DNA of 64,000 bases from Arenibacter hampyeongensis (GTDB taxonomy: Bacteria; Bacteroidota; Bacteroidia; Flavobacteriales; Flavobacteriaceae): positions 186,001 through 250,000 of the forward strand of contig NZ_PIOB01000001.1 in NCBI RefSeq assembly GCF_002909255.1, given 5' to 3'. The notes beneath the pieces were generated by a model, which ran no database searches, was not told the DNA's origin, and was given only the letters and a program-made list of their open reading frames with translations. Shown here piece by piece: positions 44,631 through 54,230 of the stretch; the first letter of the stretch is position 1, and each line of letters opens with the position of its first letter. The position numbers were made by a program, and so were the translations under genes.

Positions 44631-47600
44631 TTAATAAGCCGACGGTGGAACACCGTACAATTCTTTAAAACACTTAGCAAAATAAGAGAGGTTGTTAAAA
44701 CCTACCCTGTACGCTATTTGGGTAACACTATCCGCTTTTTGCAGGAGTAATTGCGCCGCTCTTTTTAACCTGAAGTTCCGAAGAAGCTCCCCTGGCGCTT
44801 CGTTGGTCAAGGCCTTTAATTTACGGTGCAATTGTGTTTTGCTCATTGCCAATGCCCCCTGCATTTGAGGTACCCCAAAACTAGAGTCGGCAAATTTTTG
44901 CTCCAACAAAGACAATACATCTTCCAAAAATTTTTGATCGATAGAAGTGACCGTTACTTTTTTGGGGTCTATCTGTACTTCCTTATTGGTGAAAAGTTCT
45001 CTAAGTTTTTGCCGCTGGTTTATCAGGTTCTTAATTCGGACCAACAATTCCTTACCGTCAAAGGGTTTGGTCAAATAATCGTCAGCCCCTGTTTCCAAGC
45101 CCTCAATTTTATTATCCATACCGGCCTTGGCCGTCAACATAATCACTGGGATGTGACTAGTGTTCAAATGTGTCTTTAATTTTCTACAGAGCTCTATGCC
45201 ATCCATTTTGGGCATCATCAGATCCGTAATAATAAGATCTGGTGGGTTCTTAATAGCCAATTGTAGGCCAAGCTCTCCATTAACCGCCTCTTTTACCTTG
45301 TAGAGAGGGCTGAGTTGTCCTTTTATATAATTTCGCATATCGGGATTATCCTCTACCAATAATATATTGGGCATATCCCGATTGTCACTGCTTACAAGCT
45401 CATAGGTCCTGGGGCTCAATTCAAAAATCTCATTTTCCAGTTTTAATTCCTCTGCTTTTTTAGAGGTTATCCTTATCTTTTGCAAAGGCAATCGCACAAT
45501 AAAGTAAGTGCCTTTATTCTCATCACTGGATACTGTAATAGTTCCTTCCATTAGCTCAACAAGATCCTTGGAGAGGGATAGTCCTATCCCTGAACCTTCT
45601 TTCTCCTTGGTAGTACTATTATCCACCTGATAAAAGCGATCAAAAATAAAGGGGAGTTGCTCCTTAGGAATCCCTTTTCCCGAATCTGACACCTTAAATT
45701 GCAGCCGCTGCTCACTGTATTCGGCGGCAAAAGCTATATCAGAACCGTCCTCACTAAATTTAAAAGCGTTACCAAGTAGATTATAAACTATGTTTTCCAA
45801 TTTATCACGATCAAAGGAAGCCCATAGCACGGTACTGGGTATTTCCACTCGGTAATCCATATCTCTTTGTGCTGCAAGTGAATTAAATGAAGAGGTAGCA
45901 GCTCTTAGGCATTTAAATATATCCCCCTCAGTTGGCGATAATTTTAAACTTCCATCATCAATTTTTGAAAGATCCAGTAGTTGATTTACCATATGTAGCA
46001 AACGGTTGGTATTCCGGCGGATCATTTTTACAGTTTCTATATTAAGTTTTTGATTAAAATTCTTTTCCAAATTCTCTATAGGTCCCTTTATTAGAGTGAG
46101 GGGGGTACGAAACTCATGCGAAATATTGGCAAAGAATCGGGATTTAGCCTTGTCCAATTCCTGTAACTTTTCAGCTTGGACCTTTAATTGGTTTGCTTGA
46201 TGCCTAACTTCTGAAGTTCTAAGTGCAATGAGCTTTTCCAGCGCAATGTTTTTTGCTTTTAACTGTCTAGAACGCAATTTTAGCATAGCCCATAAAAATA
46301 TTATAAATGCGAGCAGATAGAATAGATATGCCACCCATGTCCGGTACCAGGGAGGAAGTATTTCAAAATAAAACGATCCAGCCGCACTTAGACCGCCATA
46401 AATATCGTGTGCTCTTGCCCTAAAAAGATAATCACCTTCCCTAAGATTGGTGTAATCCTTCTTTGTCTCATTGGACCATTCGGACCATTTCTCATCAAAA
46501 CCTACAAGTTGATATTGATATTTATTCTCCTCAGAACTCATTGCGGCAAATTCGAAACGGAGGCTATTATTGGAATATTTTAATTGTGGTCTTAATGCAA
46601 TATTACTGCTTCCACCAAAAATAGCCGAATCCTGCCCTAAGGTTACCTGTCGTATATGGGTCTTGAATGGCAACTGAAAATCAAAAGTGCTTTTTAGGTC
46701 ATACTTGGTTATTTCTTCCCCTCCTAGCCAAAGAACATTATCGGAATCCCAAAAAGCATTGAATTCCGTGGTACTTCTAAAGCGCTCATCATAAATTCTG
46801 CTAACCGAGTATTGGCCATGGCCAATGGGTGAAGCAGAAAATCGATATCGCCTACCTTCTACTGGATTGGATTCCAAAATAACATGCCCGCCATTTTTCT
46901 GATAAGCTCTTGGATATAGATAAAGCGAATCCAGGCCAAACTTTTTTCCGAAATGTGCCTCAGGCAAAAATAATTCTGAATCAACATTCAATTTAAATAA
47001 TGGTCCACTCGCCCCGTTGGAAGTGACCAATATTTCATTTTCAATTAGATACATATTAATGGGCCCTTCAGGAAGGCCATCCTGATATCGATGAACCTTA
47101 ATTTCAACCAAACTCAGTTCAGCCGGAGAGACTGAAATCGGAAAAGTAAGTTTAATAACCTTATTCAAGGTTGTTCCGAGCCAAATGGCACCACTATTAT
47201 CTTCATCAATATACTTTATGTCTTCTACAATTTGATCAATATCCATTTCCTTCTGCCATTGTCCATTTTTATTATAAATGGTGGAAAGACCATACATCTG
47301 GCCTGCAAAAACCCTATTGGGATCGGTTGTGGATTGATGCAATACACGTGTTCCGGGCAAATGGGCAATCTTAGTCACCGTATTATCCGAAATTAAAAAT
47401 GTCCCGTCTGCGGTACCAGCCAAAAGTTCGTTTCCTAAAGAAAGTAAAGAAAAACAACCTGTTCCTATTTCTTCTATTCTCTTAAATTCAAGAGAGCGGT
47501 TTTCCATATTCTGACCTAGCTTAAAAAGTCCGTTATAGGTGCCAACGTACAATTCACCTTTATAACTTGTTATGGCAGAAACCGTGCCCTCCAGACCCAA

Positions 47601-48593
47601 TCTTTTGTCATAAAAAACATATGGCAAATGAGGTTCAATTTTTGAAATTCCAGTTTGCAGGGCCAGCCATAGGGCTTTACGATTGTCGACTACCATTCCG
47701 TGGACCTGATTATTTAAAATTCCCTCGTCCTCTGTTATCGTCCCAATCCGTTTACCATACCGATCCATTAAGACCACACCTCCCTTTAAAGTCGCAAAGG
47801 CGTATGTAGAATCGGGCATTTGCTGACCTGCGTATAATAGATTTTCTTTGAGATATTGGTCTATTTCACTTTCCATTTTTAATATTTCCTTTCCAGTGTA
47901 GATAAATAGACCGGCGCTCCTTGTTGCAAAAAGCACCATATCTCTTTTATAGGGCAATGCAACCAGTACCTTTAAATCCTTGAAAAATGTTCCGCTGGGT
48001 ATTAACTCCAAGGAATCTCCCTGAAGTTCATAGATTCCTTGATCCGAAATCCTTATATAGACTTTTCCGTTCACCTGAAACTCCCTATGGATTACACCTG
48101 GGTGAGGTATTATTTTCATTTCATCATCTTGCCAACTATAAATTTCGTCGTCGGACACAAATAGTATTCGCCCCACATCTGGGAATATTCGCCAAACTGT
48201 GGCATTTAAAGGATGGGTTGAAGGAATTTTTGCAGCTAATGAACGATACACGAGAAATCCTAAGGAATCGGATTCCAGATAACCCATTTCCCTATCTCCC
48301 CCTACCCACTTTGTATTATTCCCATCCACCACTACGGCACGTACGGCGTTTAATCCAGGTGATGTAATAAACCTCCAAGTAGCCCCGTCATACTCCAGGA
48401 TTCCCTCTCCATTTGCAGCATAAATAAGACCCTCCCTATCCTGGGTAATAAACCAATTTTGATGGTGAGCCTGATAATCCTCGTGGCTATAATTTTTAAC
48501 TGAGAAAAAACCCAATTCAAATGTATCCTCATTCCTTTGGGAAAGAAGTAAAGAAGTAAGAAGTAAACAAAGGGGGAGAATGAATGCTTTCAT
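44631..48593 (-). CDS. Hybrid two-component system regulator (HTCS)
   Basis: A 1320-residue one-protein signalling system. Signal peptide 1-20. A periplasmic two-bladed seven-propeller array (about 30-690) of regulator-propeller repeats, then a Y_Y_Y domain (about 700-765, ending LREGDYLFRARAHDIYGG). A transmembrane helix (about 770-790) is followed by HisKA with the phospho-His about 826 (NISHEFRTPLTLI), HATPase (GSGIGLSLSKDLVE), a REC domain with phospho-Asp about 1124 (ITDLMMPKMDG) and a C-terminal AraC HTH (about 1220-1320, YRVGFNNLSYFAKCFKELYG). HTCS proteins sense oligosaccharides and activate polysaccharide loci. No susC/susD is nearby; lipoprotein genes lie downstream. Confidence 0.93.
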   Translation of the reverse strand: MKAFILPLCLLLTSLLLSQRNEDTFELGFFSVKNYSHEDYQAHHQNWFITQDREGLIYAANGEGILEYDGATWRFITSPGLNAVRAVVVDGNNTKWVGGDREMGYLESDSLGFLVYRSLAAKIPSTHPLNATVWRIFPDVGRILFVSDDEIYSWQDDEMKIIPHPGVIHREFQVNGKVYIRISDQGIYELQGDSLELIPSGTFFKDLKVLVALPYKRDMVLFATRSAGLFIYTGKEILKMESEIDQYLKENLLYAGQQMPDSTYAFATLKGGVVLMDRYGKRIGTITEDEGILNNQVHGMVVDNRKALWLALQTGISKIEPHLPYVFYDKRLGLEGTVSAITSYKGELYVGTYNGLFKLGQNMENRSLEFKRIEEIGTGCFSLLSLGNELLAGTADGTFLISDNTVTKIAHLPGTRVLHQSTTDPNRVFAGQMYGLSTIYNKNGQWQKEMDIDQIVEDIKYIDEDNSGAIWLGTTLNKVIKLTFPISVSPAELSLVEIKVHRYQDGLPEGPINMYLIENEILVTSNGASGPLFKLNVDSELFLPEAHFGKKFGLDSLYLYPRAYQKNGGHVILESNPVEGRRYRFSASPIGHGQYSVSRIYDERFRSTTEFNAFWDSDNVLWLGGEEITKYDLKSTFDFQLPFKTHIRQVTLGQDSAIFGGSSNIALRPQLKYSNNSLRFEFAAMSSEENKYQYQLVGFDEKWSEWSNETKKDYTNLREGDYLFRARAHDIYGGLSAAGSFYFEILPPWYRTWVAYLFYLLAFIIFLWAMLKLRSRQLKAKNIALEKLIALRTSEVRHQANQLKVQAEKLQELDKAKSRFFANISHEFRTPLTLIKGPIENLEKNFNQKLNIETVKMIRRNTNRLLHMVNQLLDLSKIDDGSLKLSPTEGDIFKCLRAATSSFNSLAAQRDMDYRVEIPSTVLWASFDRDKLENIVYNLLGNAFKFSEDGSDIAFAAEYSEQRLQFKVSDSGKGIPKEQLPFIFDRFYQVDNSTTKEKEGSGIGLSLSKDLVELMEGTITVSSDENKGTYFIVRLPLQKIRITSKKAEELKLENEIFELSPRTYELVSSDNRDMPNILLVEDNPDMRNYIKGQLSPLYKVKEAVNGELGLQLAIKNPPDLIITDLMMPKMDGIELCRKLKTHLNTSHIPVIMLTAKAGMDNKIEGLETGADDYLTKPFDGKELLVRIKNLINQRQKLRELFTNKEVQIDPKKVTVTSIDQKFLEDVLSLLEQKFADSSFGVPQMQGALAMSKTQLHRKLKALTNEAPGELLRNFRLKRAAQLLLQKADSVTQIAYRVGFNNLSYFAKCFKELYGVPPSAY

Positions 48594-49013
48594 CTCCAAG
48601 GGTTTATACCTACAAGATATCCAATTCTGATGTAATTACAATCTACCTAAAAGAAAATATCAATATTTCTATGGCCCTGGCACTCAAATATTGGAGGTTT
48701 AGCAATCCTTTGAAATCCAGTTGCAAAAGCAATTGCTTCACTTCAACGCAAATTAAATATCCTCCCATGGAATCCCCAAAAGCCAAAAATAATTTTCTAA
48801 CTCCATCAACAGCGTAGTATACCACAAGTTCCACACTATTCACAACATATATTTATCTATAAATTTACTCCCCACTATATTGGCCTTATCGTTTTATGAT
48901 GATGTGCCCAAAAGCAGGTGAAATTCATCTAAAGGCAACTAGAAAAAAGACCTTCCAATTGCACAGGAATAAAATATATATCGCTTAACCAAAATTGACA
49001 AACCCTACTTAGC
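48594..49013. other. Intergenic region without recognisable gene
   Basis: About 420 bp upstream of the HTCS gene. A 66-codon minus-strand frame (48643-48843) and a 77-codon plus-strand frame are present but have no family resemblance or start signals. The HTCS promoter should be at the left end. No exact -7 box is seen. Confidence 0.4.
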
Positions 49014-49016
49014 AAA

Positions 49017-49039
49017 AAAGGCCCTCATAAAGGGCCTTT
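49017..49039 (-). terminator. Terminator of the DUF3078 gene
   Basis: AAAGGCCC and GGGCCTTT with a 7-nt loop, followed on the minus strand by a run of T. It lies about 33 bp after the stop codon at 49072. Confidence 0.85.
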
Positions 49040-49071
49040 AATTATTTTATACTAAACATTTGAAAACGTTT

Positions 49072-50001
49072 TTAGAACGAATAGTTGAGACCGAACAGCC
49101 AATAGGTTTGCAAATCGTTATCAATAGAATCAAAAGTAGGTGTTGGATCCGCTAAATCATCACCTATAGCATAGTTTAATGCTTCCTGTTTATTATTTCT
49201 CAGGCCAAATTCAAACCCCAGGCCAATACCCTTCCAAAAGGTATATCCAAAAGAGTTGGTCCAGGTCCAGTTGGAATAATCAGCACTTTTATAACTCTGA
49301 AATAGGGACAAATTGGTCTTAAAATTAACCTTACCCAATTGTCTGGTGTAGTCGGCCACAATTTTTGCTCCTAAGGAAGATTCAAAAACACTTTCCCCAG
49401 AACTGAAAACAAAGTTGTAGTTTAATGGGTGAATGACCACCACCAAATCAGTAATGGGCGTCCAAGTTGCCCCAACCCCAATGTCCAAATAGCCCGGATC
49501 ATTAAAATTATCTATAATTGTGGTCCTGTACTCCCCCAAAGTAGATATGGCGAACTTATCGCTCAATTTCTGACCGTACAAAGATGTTATATTAAAAACA
49601 TCTGTTGCCGAGCGAAAACTATCGTCATCGGTATCAATATCCTTATCATCAATTTTTACCCACCCAAGATTAATATTCAATGAATTTCTCCAGAAAAATT
49701 TGGGTTGAATAAGATTTGCAAAAGCATTTGTGGTAATACCTATATTTCCAGCACTGGAATTTGGAGCACCTTTAGCATACCAATTGTTAAAACCTGAAAG
49801 ACTGGCTCCTATGGTTCCAAAAGCGCCCTTTTTCCAACCGGGTATGGCATTAATTTTACCTTGAATGGCGTCTACCCTTCCCTGTATAGCTGTAATGGAG
49901 TCCTTTTTGCTTGCTTTTTCAGCTTTTAACTCATCTAAAGTTTGGGCAACGGTAATGTTCATAGCCAACAAAGTGACTATTGCTAGTACAATTTTCTTCA
50001 T
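49072..50001 (-). CDS. DUF3078 family secreted protein
   Basis: A 309-residue protein with a signal peptide (MKKIVLAIVTLLAMNITVAQ), a short coiled-coil-like Lys/Asp-rich stretch (TLDELKAEKASKKDSITA), and a long domain of alternating strands (FWRNSLNINLGWVKID; LTRQLGKVNF-type; final YWLFGLNYSF with terminal Phe). This is the DUF3078 family of Bacteroidota, predicted as an outer-membrane beta barrel. Function not known. The frame remains open far upstream, but the -7 box at 50030 places transcription start after that, so 50001 is the correct start. Confidence 0.85.
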   Translation of the reverse strand: MKKIVLAIVTLLAMNITVAQTLDELKAEKASKKDSITAIQGRVDAIQGKINAIPGWKKGAFGTIGASLSGFNNWYAKGAPNSSAGNIGITTNAFANLIQPKFFWRNSLNINLGWVKIDDKDIDTDDDSFRSATDVFNITSLYGQKLSDKFAISTLGEYRTTIIDNFNDPGYLDIGVGATWTPITDLVVVIHPLNYNFVFSSGESVFESSLGAKIVADYTRQLGKVNFKTNLSLFQSYKSADYSNWTWTNSFGYTFWKGIGLGFEFGLRNNKQEALNYAIGDDLADPTPTFDSIDNDLQTYWLFGLNYSF

Positions 50002-50029
50002 AATAGTTAGTGTTTTATGTATAGTAACA

Positions 50030-50037
50030 CAAAAATA
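50030..50037 (-). promoter_or_regulatory. -7 promoter box for the DUF3078 gene
   Basis: TATTTTTG on the minus strand, 28 bp before the ATG at 50001. Confidence 0.5.
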
Positions 50038-50074
50038 AGTAATGTTGGCTAAAATGAAGGAACGATATTGGTCG

Positions 50075-50578
50075 TTATTTTGCCTTAAACAAGGGTACCG
50101 AAGAACAGGCTTCCCCGTACATAACACTTTTGGCCACGGTCTGAATTTTGGTCGTGGCCCATAAATAGGCGTTGGGCGGAACCGGTTTATTGGAGCATCC
50201 CTTGATGATAACCGGTTTATCCACATATTCGGAAACGTCCATATTTTCCAATATGGATTGATAAAGAGAGGATTCCAACATCTCCAAATCGCCAATAATT
50301 ATTTTCTGGGCATAAGGTTGCAGTTTGGTAGAAATGAGCATGTAAGCCCAACCCGGGATAATGGCATCCGAAGAGCAGGTTAATGCTAAATATGCATCTT
50401 TGTATACACTCCAATCATGTTCCTCCAATTGTGCCCGAAATTCCTTTTCCCGCAGTATTAAACCCTCGTACAACCAATCCTTAATATCCATAAGTATCCT
50501 AGTACCCTTAGGGTATAAGTCCTCTAGGTTAAAGGTCACCAATTTACTTTGGGAGACACGATTTATAATTTCAGACAT
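50075..50578 (-). CDS. DUF2480 family protein
   Basis: A 167-residue cytoplasmic protein of the DUF2480 family. Markers: MSEIINRVSQSKLVTFNLEDLYP, LREKEFRAQLEEHDWSVYKD, SSDAIIPGWAYMLI and VIIKGCSNKPVPPNAYLWATTKIQ. The function is unknown. In Bacteroidota it is often found beside SUF genes, as here. It is 93 bp downstream of the sufT-like gene, with its own -7 box. Confidence 0.85.
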   Translation of the reverse strand: MSEIINRVSQSKLVTFNLEDLYPKGTRILMDIKDWLYEGLILREKEFRAQLEEHDWSVYKDAYLALTCSSDAIIPGWAYMLISTKLQPYAQKIIIGDLEMLESSLYQSILENMDVSEYVDKPVIIKGCSNKPVPPNAYLWATTKIQTVAKSVMYGEACSSVPLFKAK

Positions 50579-50600
50579 AATTTTTTGAGTTTTTCAATAT

Positions 50601-50608
50601 CAAATTTA
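50601..50608 (-). promoter_or_regulatory. -7 promoter box for the DUF2480 gene
   Basis: TAAATTTG on the minus strand, 22 bp before the ATG. Confidence 0.5.
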
Positions 50609-50671
50609 ACCGGCCGATAAAATGGTAATAAAAATATTCCACCAATCAATATTTGGGTTTGGAGACCCAAA

Positions 50672-51004
50672 CTATAGCATTCCCAGTTCCAATTTGGCCT
50701 CTTCACTCATCAATTCCTGAGTCCAAGGTGGGTCAAAAGTAATTTCTACCTCAACGTCCTTTAATTCGTCTATAGATTTTACCTTTTCCTCTACTTCCAT
50801 AGGTAGGGACTCGGCAACAGGACAGTTAGGGGAGGTTAATGTCATTAAAATTTTAACTTCATAATCCTCATTCACAAAAACATCATAAATCAACCCTAAT
50901 TCATAGATGTCTACAGGTATTTCGGGGTCATAAATTGTTTTAAGGACCCTTACGATCTTTTCTCCCAATTCCTGTGTGTCTATAGTTTCTATTTCTTCGC
51001 TCAT
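50672..51004 (-). CDS. sufT: SUF system protein SufT-like (DUF59/MIP18 family)
   Basis: A 110-residue protein of the MIP18/DUF59 family. The block TIYDPEIPVDIYELGLIYDV and MTLTSPNCPVAESLP with the conserved Cys are diagnostic. SufT-type proteins assist Fe-S maturation and may help cluster transfer. It is 63 bp after sufE on the same strand. The gene symbol follows context. Confidence 0.88.
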   Translation of the reverse strand: MSEEIETIDTQELGEKIVRVLKTIYDPEIPVDIYELGLIYDVFVNEDYEVKILMTLTSPNCPVAESLPMEVEEKVKSIDELKDVEVEITFDPPWTQELMSEEAKLELGML

Positions 51005-51067
51005 TCTTTTAAATGTTTATGGTCTGCAAAAAAGATTTGTCCAACAATTTCCTGTTGGCCAGACCAA

Positions 51068-51490
51068 TTAATTTAATTGTGTTTGGTATGCGACAGCATA
51101 CAATTTCAATTGTTTTATCATACTTACCAGGCCGTTTGCCCTAGTGGGTGATAAATGCTCCTTTAATCCAATCTCATCTATGAAACTGGTCTCTGCCTCA
51201 ATAATATCCATAGGTTTTTGATTGCTGAAGGCTCTTATTAAAATGGCGATGATACCTTTGGTAATAATGGCATCACTATCCGCCGTAAAAACTAACCTTT
51301 CACCTTCCAATTCTGCATGTACCCACACTTTGCTCTGACAGCCCTTAATGATATTATCATCGGTTTTATACTGCTCCTTGATCATTGGAAGCGATTTTCC
51401 AAGCTCTATCATATACTCATACCGCTGCATCCAATCCTCAAACATAGAGAACTCATCAACTATCTCTTCCTGAATTTCTTTTATACCCAT
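51068..51490 (-). CDS. sufE: SufE-family cysteine desulfurase partner
   Basis: A 140-residue sulfur acceptor that takes persulfide from SufS. The acceptor cysteine is in IIKGCQSKVWV. FEDWMQRYEYMIELGKSLP is the usual N-terminal block and LSPTRANGLVSMIKQLK the C-terminal one. The ATG at 51490 is chosen because the -7 box at 51533 overlaps a possible earlier start at 51535. It follows sufS by about 107 bp with its own promoter candidate. Confidence 0.93.
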   Translation of the reverse strand: MGIKEIQEEIVDEFSMFEDWMQRYEYMIELGKSLPMIKEQYKTDDNIIKGCQSKVWVHAELEGERLVFTADSDAIITKGIIAILIRAFSNQKPMDIIEAETSFIDEIGLKEHLSPTRANGLVSMIKQLKLYAVAYQTQLN

Positions 51491-51532
51491 ATCCAAATTT
51501 TGTGCCCATTGTATAATGGTAACAATTCCATA

Positions 51533-51540
51533 CAAAAATA
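51533..51540 (-). promoter_or_regulatory. Internal promoter for sufE-sufT
   Basis: TATTTTTG on the minus strand; 20 bp upstream is GTTG (51561-51564), a reasonable -33 element. Among the better-spaced promoter candidates in the window. Confidence 0.55.
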
Positions 51541-51596
51541 CAATAAGTAATTTTGCATATCAACTATTTAAAAGACTGAAAATAAACCAAATGAAG

Positions 51597-52823
51597 TTAT
51601 GACAGCATTGATTTTGCCCGCTGCACGCTTGCCACCAATATATCTACTTCTTCCTTGGTATTGTAAAAACTAAAACTTGCCCTTACAGTGCCTGGTATTT
51701 TATAAAAATCCATGATGGGTTGGGCACAATGATGACCTGTTCTTACAGCAACCCCCAATTTATCCAAAATACTCCCTATATCGTAAGGATGAAGACCATC
51801 GATATTAAACGAAATCACGGCTGTTTTTTCCCTGGTATCCCCGTAAATTTTTAAACCATCTATGGTTAGGAGTTCTTTGGTTGCATATTCCAAAAGTCCG
51901 TGTTCGTATTGGGCTATGGCATCAAATCCTATGGCATTCATATAATCCAGAGCAGCACCAAAGGCAATACCTCCACAAATATTTGGAGTCCCAGCTTCGA
52001 ATTTATGGGGAAGATCGGCATAGGTAGTCTTTTCAAAAGTTACTTCTGCAATCATTTCGCCCCCACCTTGGTAAGGTGGCAATTTATTTAACCACTTCTC
52101 TTTGCCGTAAAGCATTCCTACTCCAGTAGGACCGCACATTTTATGGGCTGAAACCACATAGAAATCTACATCCAATTTCTGTACATCAGCTTTTATATGG
52201 GGTGCAGCCTGAGCGCCATCCACTAAGACGGCAGCACCTACATTATGGGCCGCTGCTATAATTTCCTCTATTGGATTAATGGTCCCCAAGGCATTGGAAA
52301 CATGGTTACAGAATACCAATTTGGTACGGTGGGACAATAATTTATGGTATTCCTCCATAATCAATTTGCCCTCCAAACTCATGGGAATCACTTTTAATAC
52401 AGCTCCTGTCCGTTCACAGAGCATTTGCCATGGAACTATGTTGGAATGGTGCTCCAAGGCCGAAACAACAATTTCATCCCCCTTTTTCAAAAAAGAGGTA
52501 AAACCATTGGCCACTAAATTTATACCATGTGTAGTACCAGAAGTAAAAATAATTTCATGGGACTTTGCGGCATTAAAATGCTTTTGTATTTTCTGCCGTG
52601 CCTGTTCATAAACATCTGTTGCCTCTTGGGACAGCGTATGTACCCCTCTGTGGATATTTGCATTATAGTTACTGTAATAATCCACAATCGCGTCTATAAC
52701 CTTCTGGGGAGTCTGGGAAGTAGCAGCATTGTCTAGATACACCAAGGGATAGCCATTAACTTTCCTATTTAAGATTGGAAAGTCACAACGTATGCTCAAT
52801 ATATCGAAAACAGTTTGTATCAT
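51597..52823 (-). CDS. sufS: Cysteine desulfurase SufS
   Basis: A 408-residue PLP enzyme that releases sulfur from cysteine as an enzyme-bound persulfide. FTSGTTHGINLVANGF binds PLP phosphate. The Schiff-base Lys is in YVVSAHKMCGPTGVGMLYG. The active Cys is in VRTGHHCAQPIMDF, the group II (SufS/CsdA) loop. Length matches. It is 42 bp after sufD. Confidence 0.95.
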   Translation of the reverse strand: MIQTVFDILSIRCDFPILNRKVNGYPLVYLDNAATSQTPQKVIDAIVDYYSNYNANIHRGVHTLSQEATDVYEQARQKIQKHFNAAKSHEIIFTSGTTHGINLVANGFTSFLKKGDEIVVSALEHHSNIVPWQMLCERTGAVLKVIPMSLEGKLIMEEYHKLLSHRTKLVFCNHVSNALGTINPIEEIIAAAHNVGAAVLVDGAQAAPHIKADVQKLDVDFYVVSAHKMCGPTGVGMLYGKEKWLNKLPPYQGGGEMIAEVTFEKTTYADLPHKFEAGTPNICGGIAFGAALDYMNAIGFDAIAQYEHGLLEYATKELLTIDGLKIYGDTREKTAVISFNIDGLHPYDIGSILDKLGVAVRTGHHCAQPIMDFYKIPGTVRASFSFYNTKEEVDILVASVQRAKSMLS

Positions 52824-52865
52824 GGCAAAAATTCAATGCTGGGAATTACGTTGAATAGAAACTTT

Positions 52866-54182
52866 CTAAAGGTCAAATCCTAAACGAACGCCCAATTTAT
52901 TGGCAATTAATTTGTTGATCCTAACCTTTAATTCCGGGATTCGGACACTTTCCAAAACGTTATTGGCAAAAGCGTACATTAACAATGCCCTTGCTTCTTT
53001 TTTTGGAATTCCCCTAGACTGAAGATAAAATAAGGCCTCCTCGTCCAATTGCCCAATGGTACAACCGTGGGAGCATTTTACATCGTCTGCAAAAATCTCC
53101 AATTGAGGTTTTGTATTAATGGTAGCCTTGTCACTCATTAGAATATTATTGTTCTGTTGAAAGGCATTCGTCTTTTGGGCAATTTTGTCCACAATAATTT
53201 TACCGTTGAAAACCCCAGTAGAGTTTTCACCATAAATCCCTTTATAATCCTGATGACTTTCACAATTGGGCTGTATATGATGCACCAATGTATGGTGGTC
53301 TATATGTTGTTTTTCCTCAATAATGGTAACCCCTTTCATTGTAGAATCTATCCTTTCCCCATTTTGATAGAAATTAAGGTTGTTTCGGGTTAATTTACCT
53401 CCAAAAGAAAACGTATGAACCTTTACAACACTACCGTCTTTCTGATCTATATAAGTATTGTCAATCAAGGAGGCAGTTGTTAAATCGTTCTGTACCTTAT
53501 AATAATCAACATTGGAATTCTTGGCAGCATAAATCTCTGTAACCGAATTGGTTAATACTTCATTTGCCGTTAAACTCTGATGGCGTTCAATAATTTGCAT
53601 CTCCGCATTTTCTTCAGCAATTATCAAATTTCTAGGCTGCAATAATAGTGCAGCTTCATTCCCAGTTGAAAAATGAACGATTTCAATAGGCTTTTTCGGA
53701 ATCTTATTCTTGGGAATGTAAATATAGGCTCCTTCCCTGCTAAAAGCAGTATTCAAGGTAGTTAATGAATCGTCCTTAGAAGCTATTTTATTAAAATAAA
53801 CATCTATTATTTGCTTGTACATGGGTTTGTTCAAGGCCGAACTCATTAGACATACATCCACTCCGTCATGGGTAGTCTCCGATAAAAAAGAACTATAAAC
53901 CCCATCTACAAAGACAATTTTGAAGGTATCTATTTCATGTATAAAGTATTTTTTTACATCCCTGTATTCCAACATATTCTCCTTCTTTGGAAAGATGCTG
54001 TAATCTATTTTCTGCAATGTATTTAAGGAAGTATATTTCCATGCCTCCTCTTTTTTAGTAGGAAATCCCTTTGCCTCAAAATTTTTAATGGCCTCTGTCC
54101 GTATATCGTGAACAGGATTATCTACATCCACACCATTTTCAAATACCAAGAATGAGGAAACCAATTTTTCTTTTAAATCCAT
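52866..54182 (-). CDS. sufD: SufD, Fe-S scaffold subunit
   Basis: A 438-residue partner of SufB and SufC. The right-handed beta-helix core has NSNVDYYKVQND, KVHTFSFGG and IDHHTLVHHIQPNCESHQDYKGI. The C-terminal block is DDVKCSHGCTIGQLDEEALFYLQSRGI with the conserved Cys/His. N-terminal EAWKYTSL is typical of SufD. It assembles Fe-S clusters with SufBC. It lies after a broken gene that separates it from sufC. Confidence 0.95.
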   Translation of the reverse strand: MDLKEKLVSSFLVFENGVDVDNPVHDIRTEAIKNFEAKGFPTKKEEAWKYTSLNTLQKIDYSIFPKKENMLEYRDVKKYFIHEIDTFKIVFVDGVYSSFLSETTHDGVDVCLMSSALNKPMYKQIIDVYFNKIASKDDSLTTLNTAFSREGAYIYIPKNKIPKKPIEIVHFSTGNEAALLLQPRNLIIAEENAEMQIIERHQSLTANEVLTNSVTEIYAAKNSNVDYYKVQNDLTTASLIDNTYIDQKDGSVVKVHTFSFGGKLTRNNLNFYQNGERIDSTMKGVTIIEEKQHIDHHTLVHHIQPNCESHQDYKGIYGENSTGVFNGKIIVDKIAQKTNAFQQNNNILMSDKATINTKPQLEIFADDVKCSHGCTIGQLDEEALFYLQSRGIPKKEARALLMYAFANNVLESVRIPELKVRINKLIANKLGVRLGFDL

Positions 54183-54230
54183 CTTTACAAGTTGTAATGT
54201 CTAAATGTCAAATGTTATAAAGTGCCTTGA

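Noticed and set aside
48643..48843. 66-codon minus-strand frame upstream of the HTCS gene
   Set aside because: No family resemblance, no promoter box or spacing to suggest translation; probably chance.
50002..50295. Long N-terminal extension of the DUF3078 frame
   Set aside because: It overlaps the end of the DUF2480 gene in another frame and would displace the signal peptide.
50652..50671. TTTGGG/CCCAAA hairpin after the sufT-like gene
   Set aside because: A 6-bp stem without a T run; too weak to call a terminator.
51548..51555. TAATTTTG on the plus strand near sufE
   Set aside because: An exact -7 match, but no plus-strand gene follows; taken as chance next to the minus-strand promoter.
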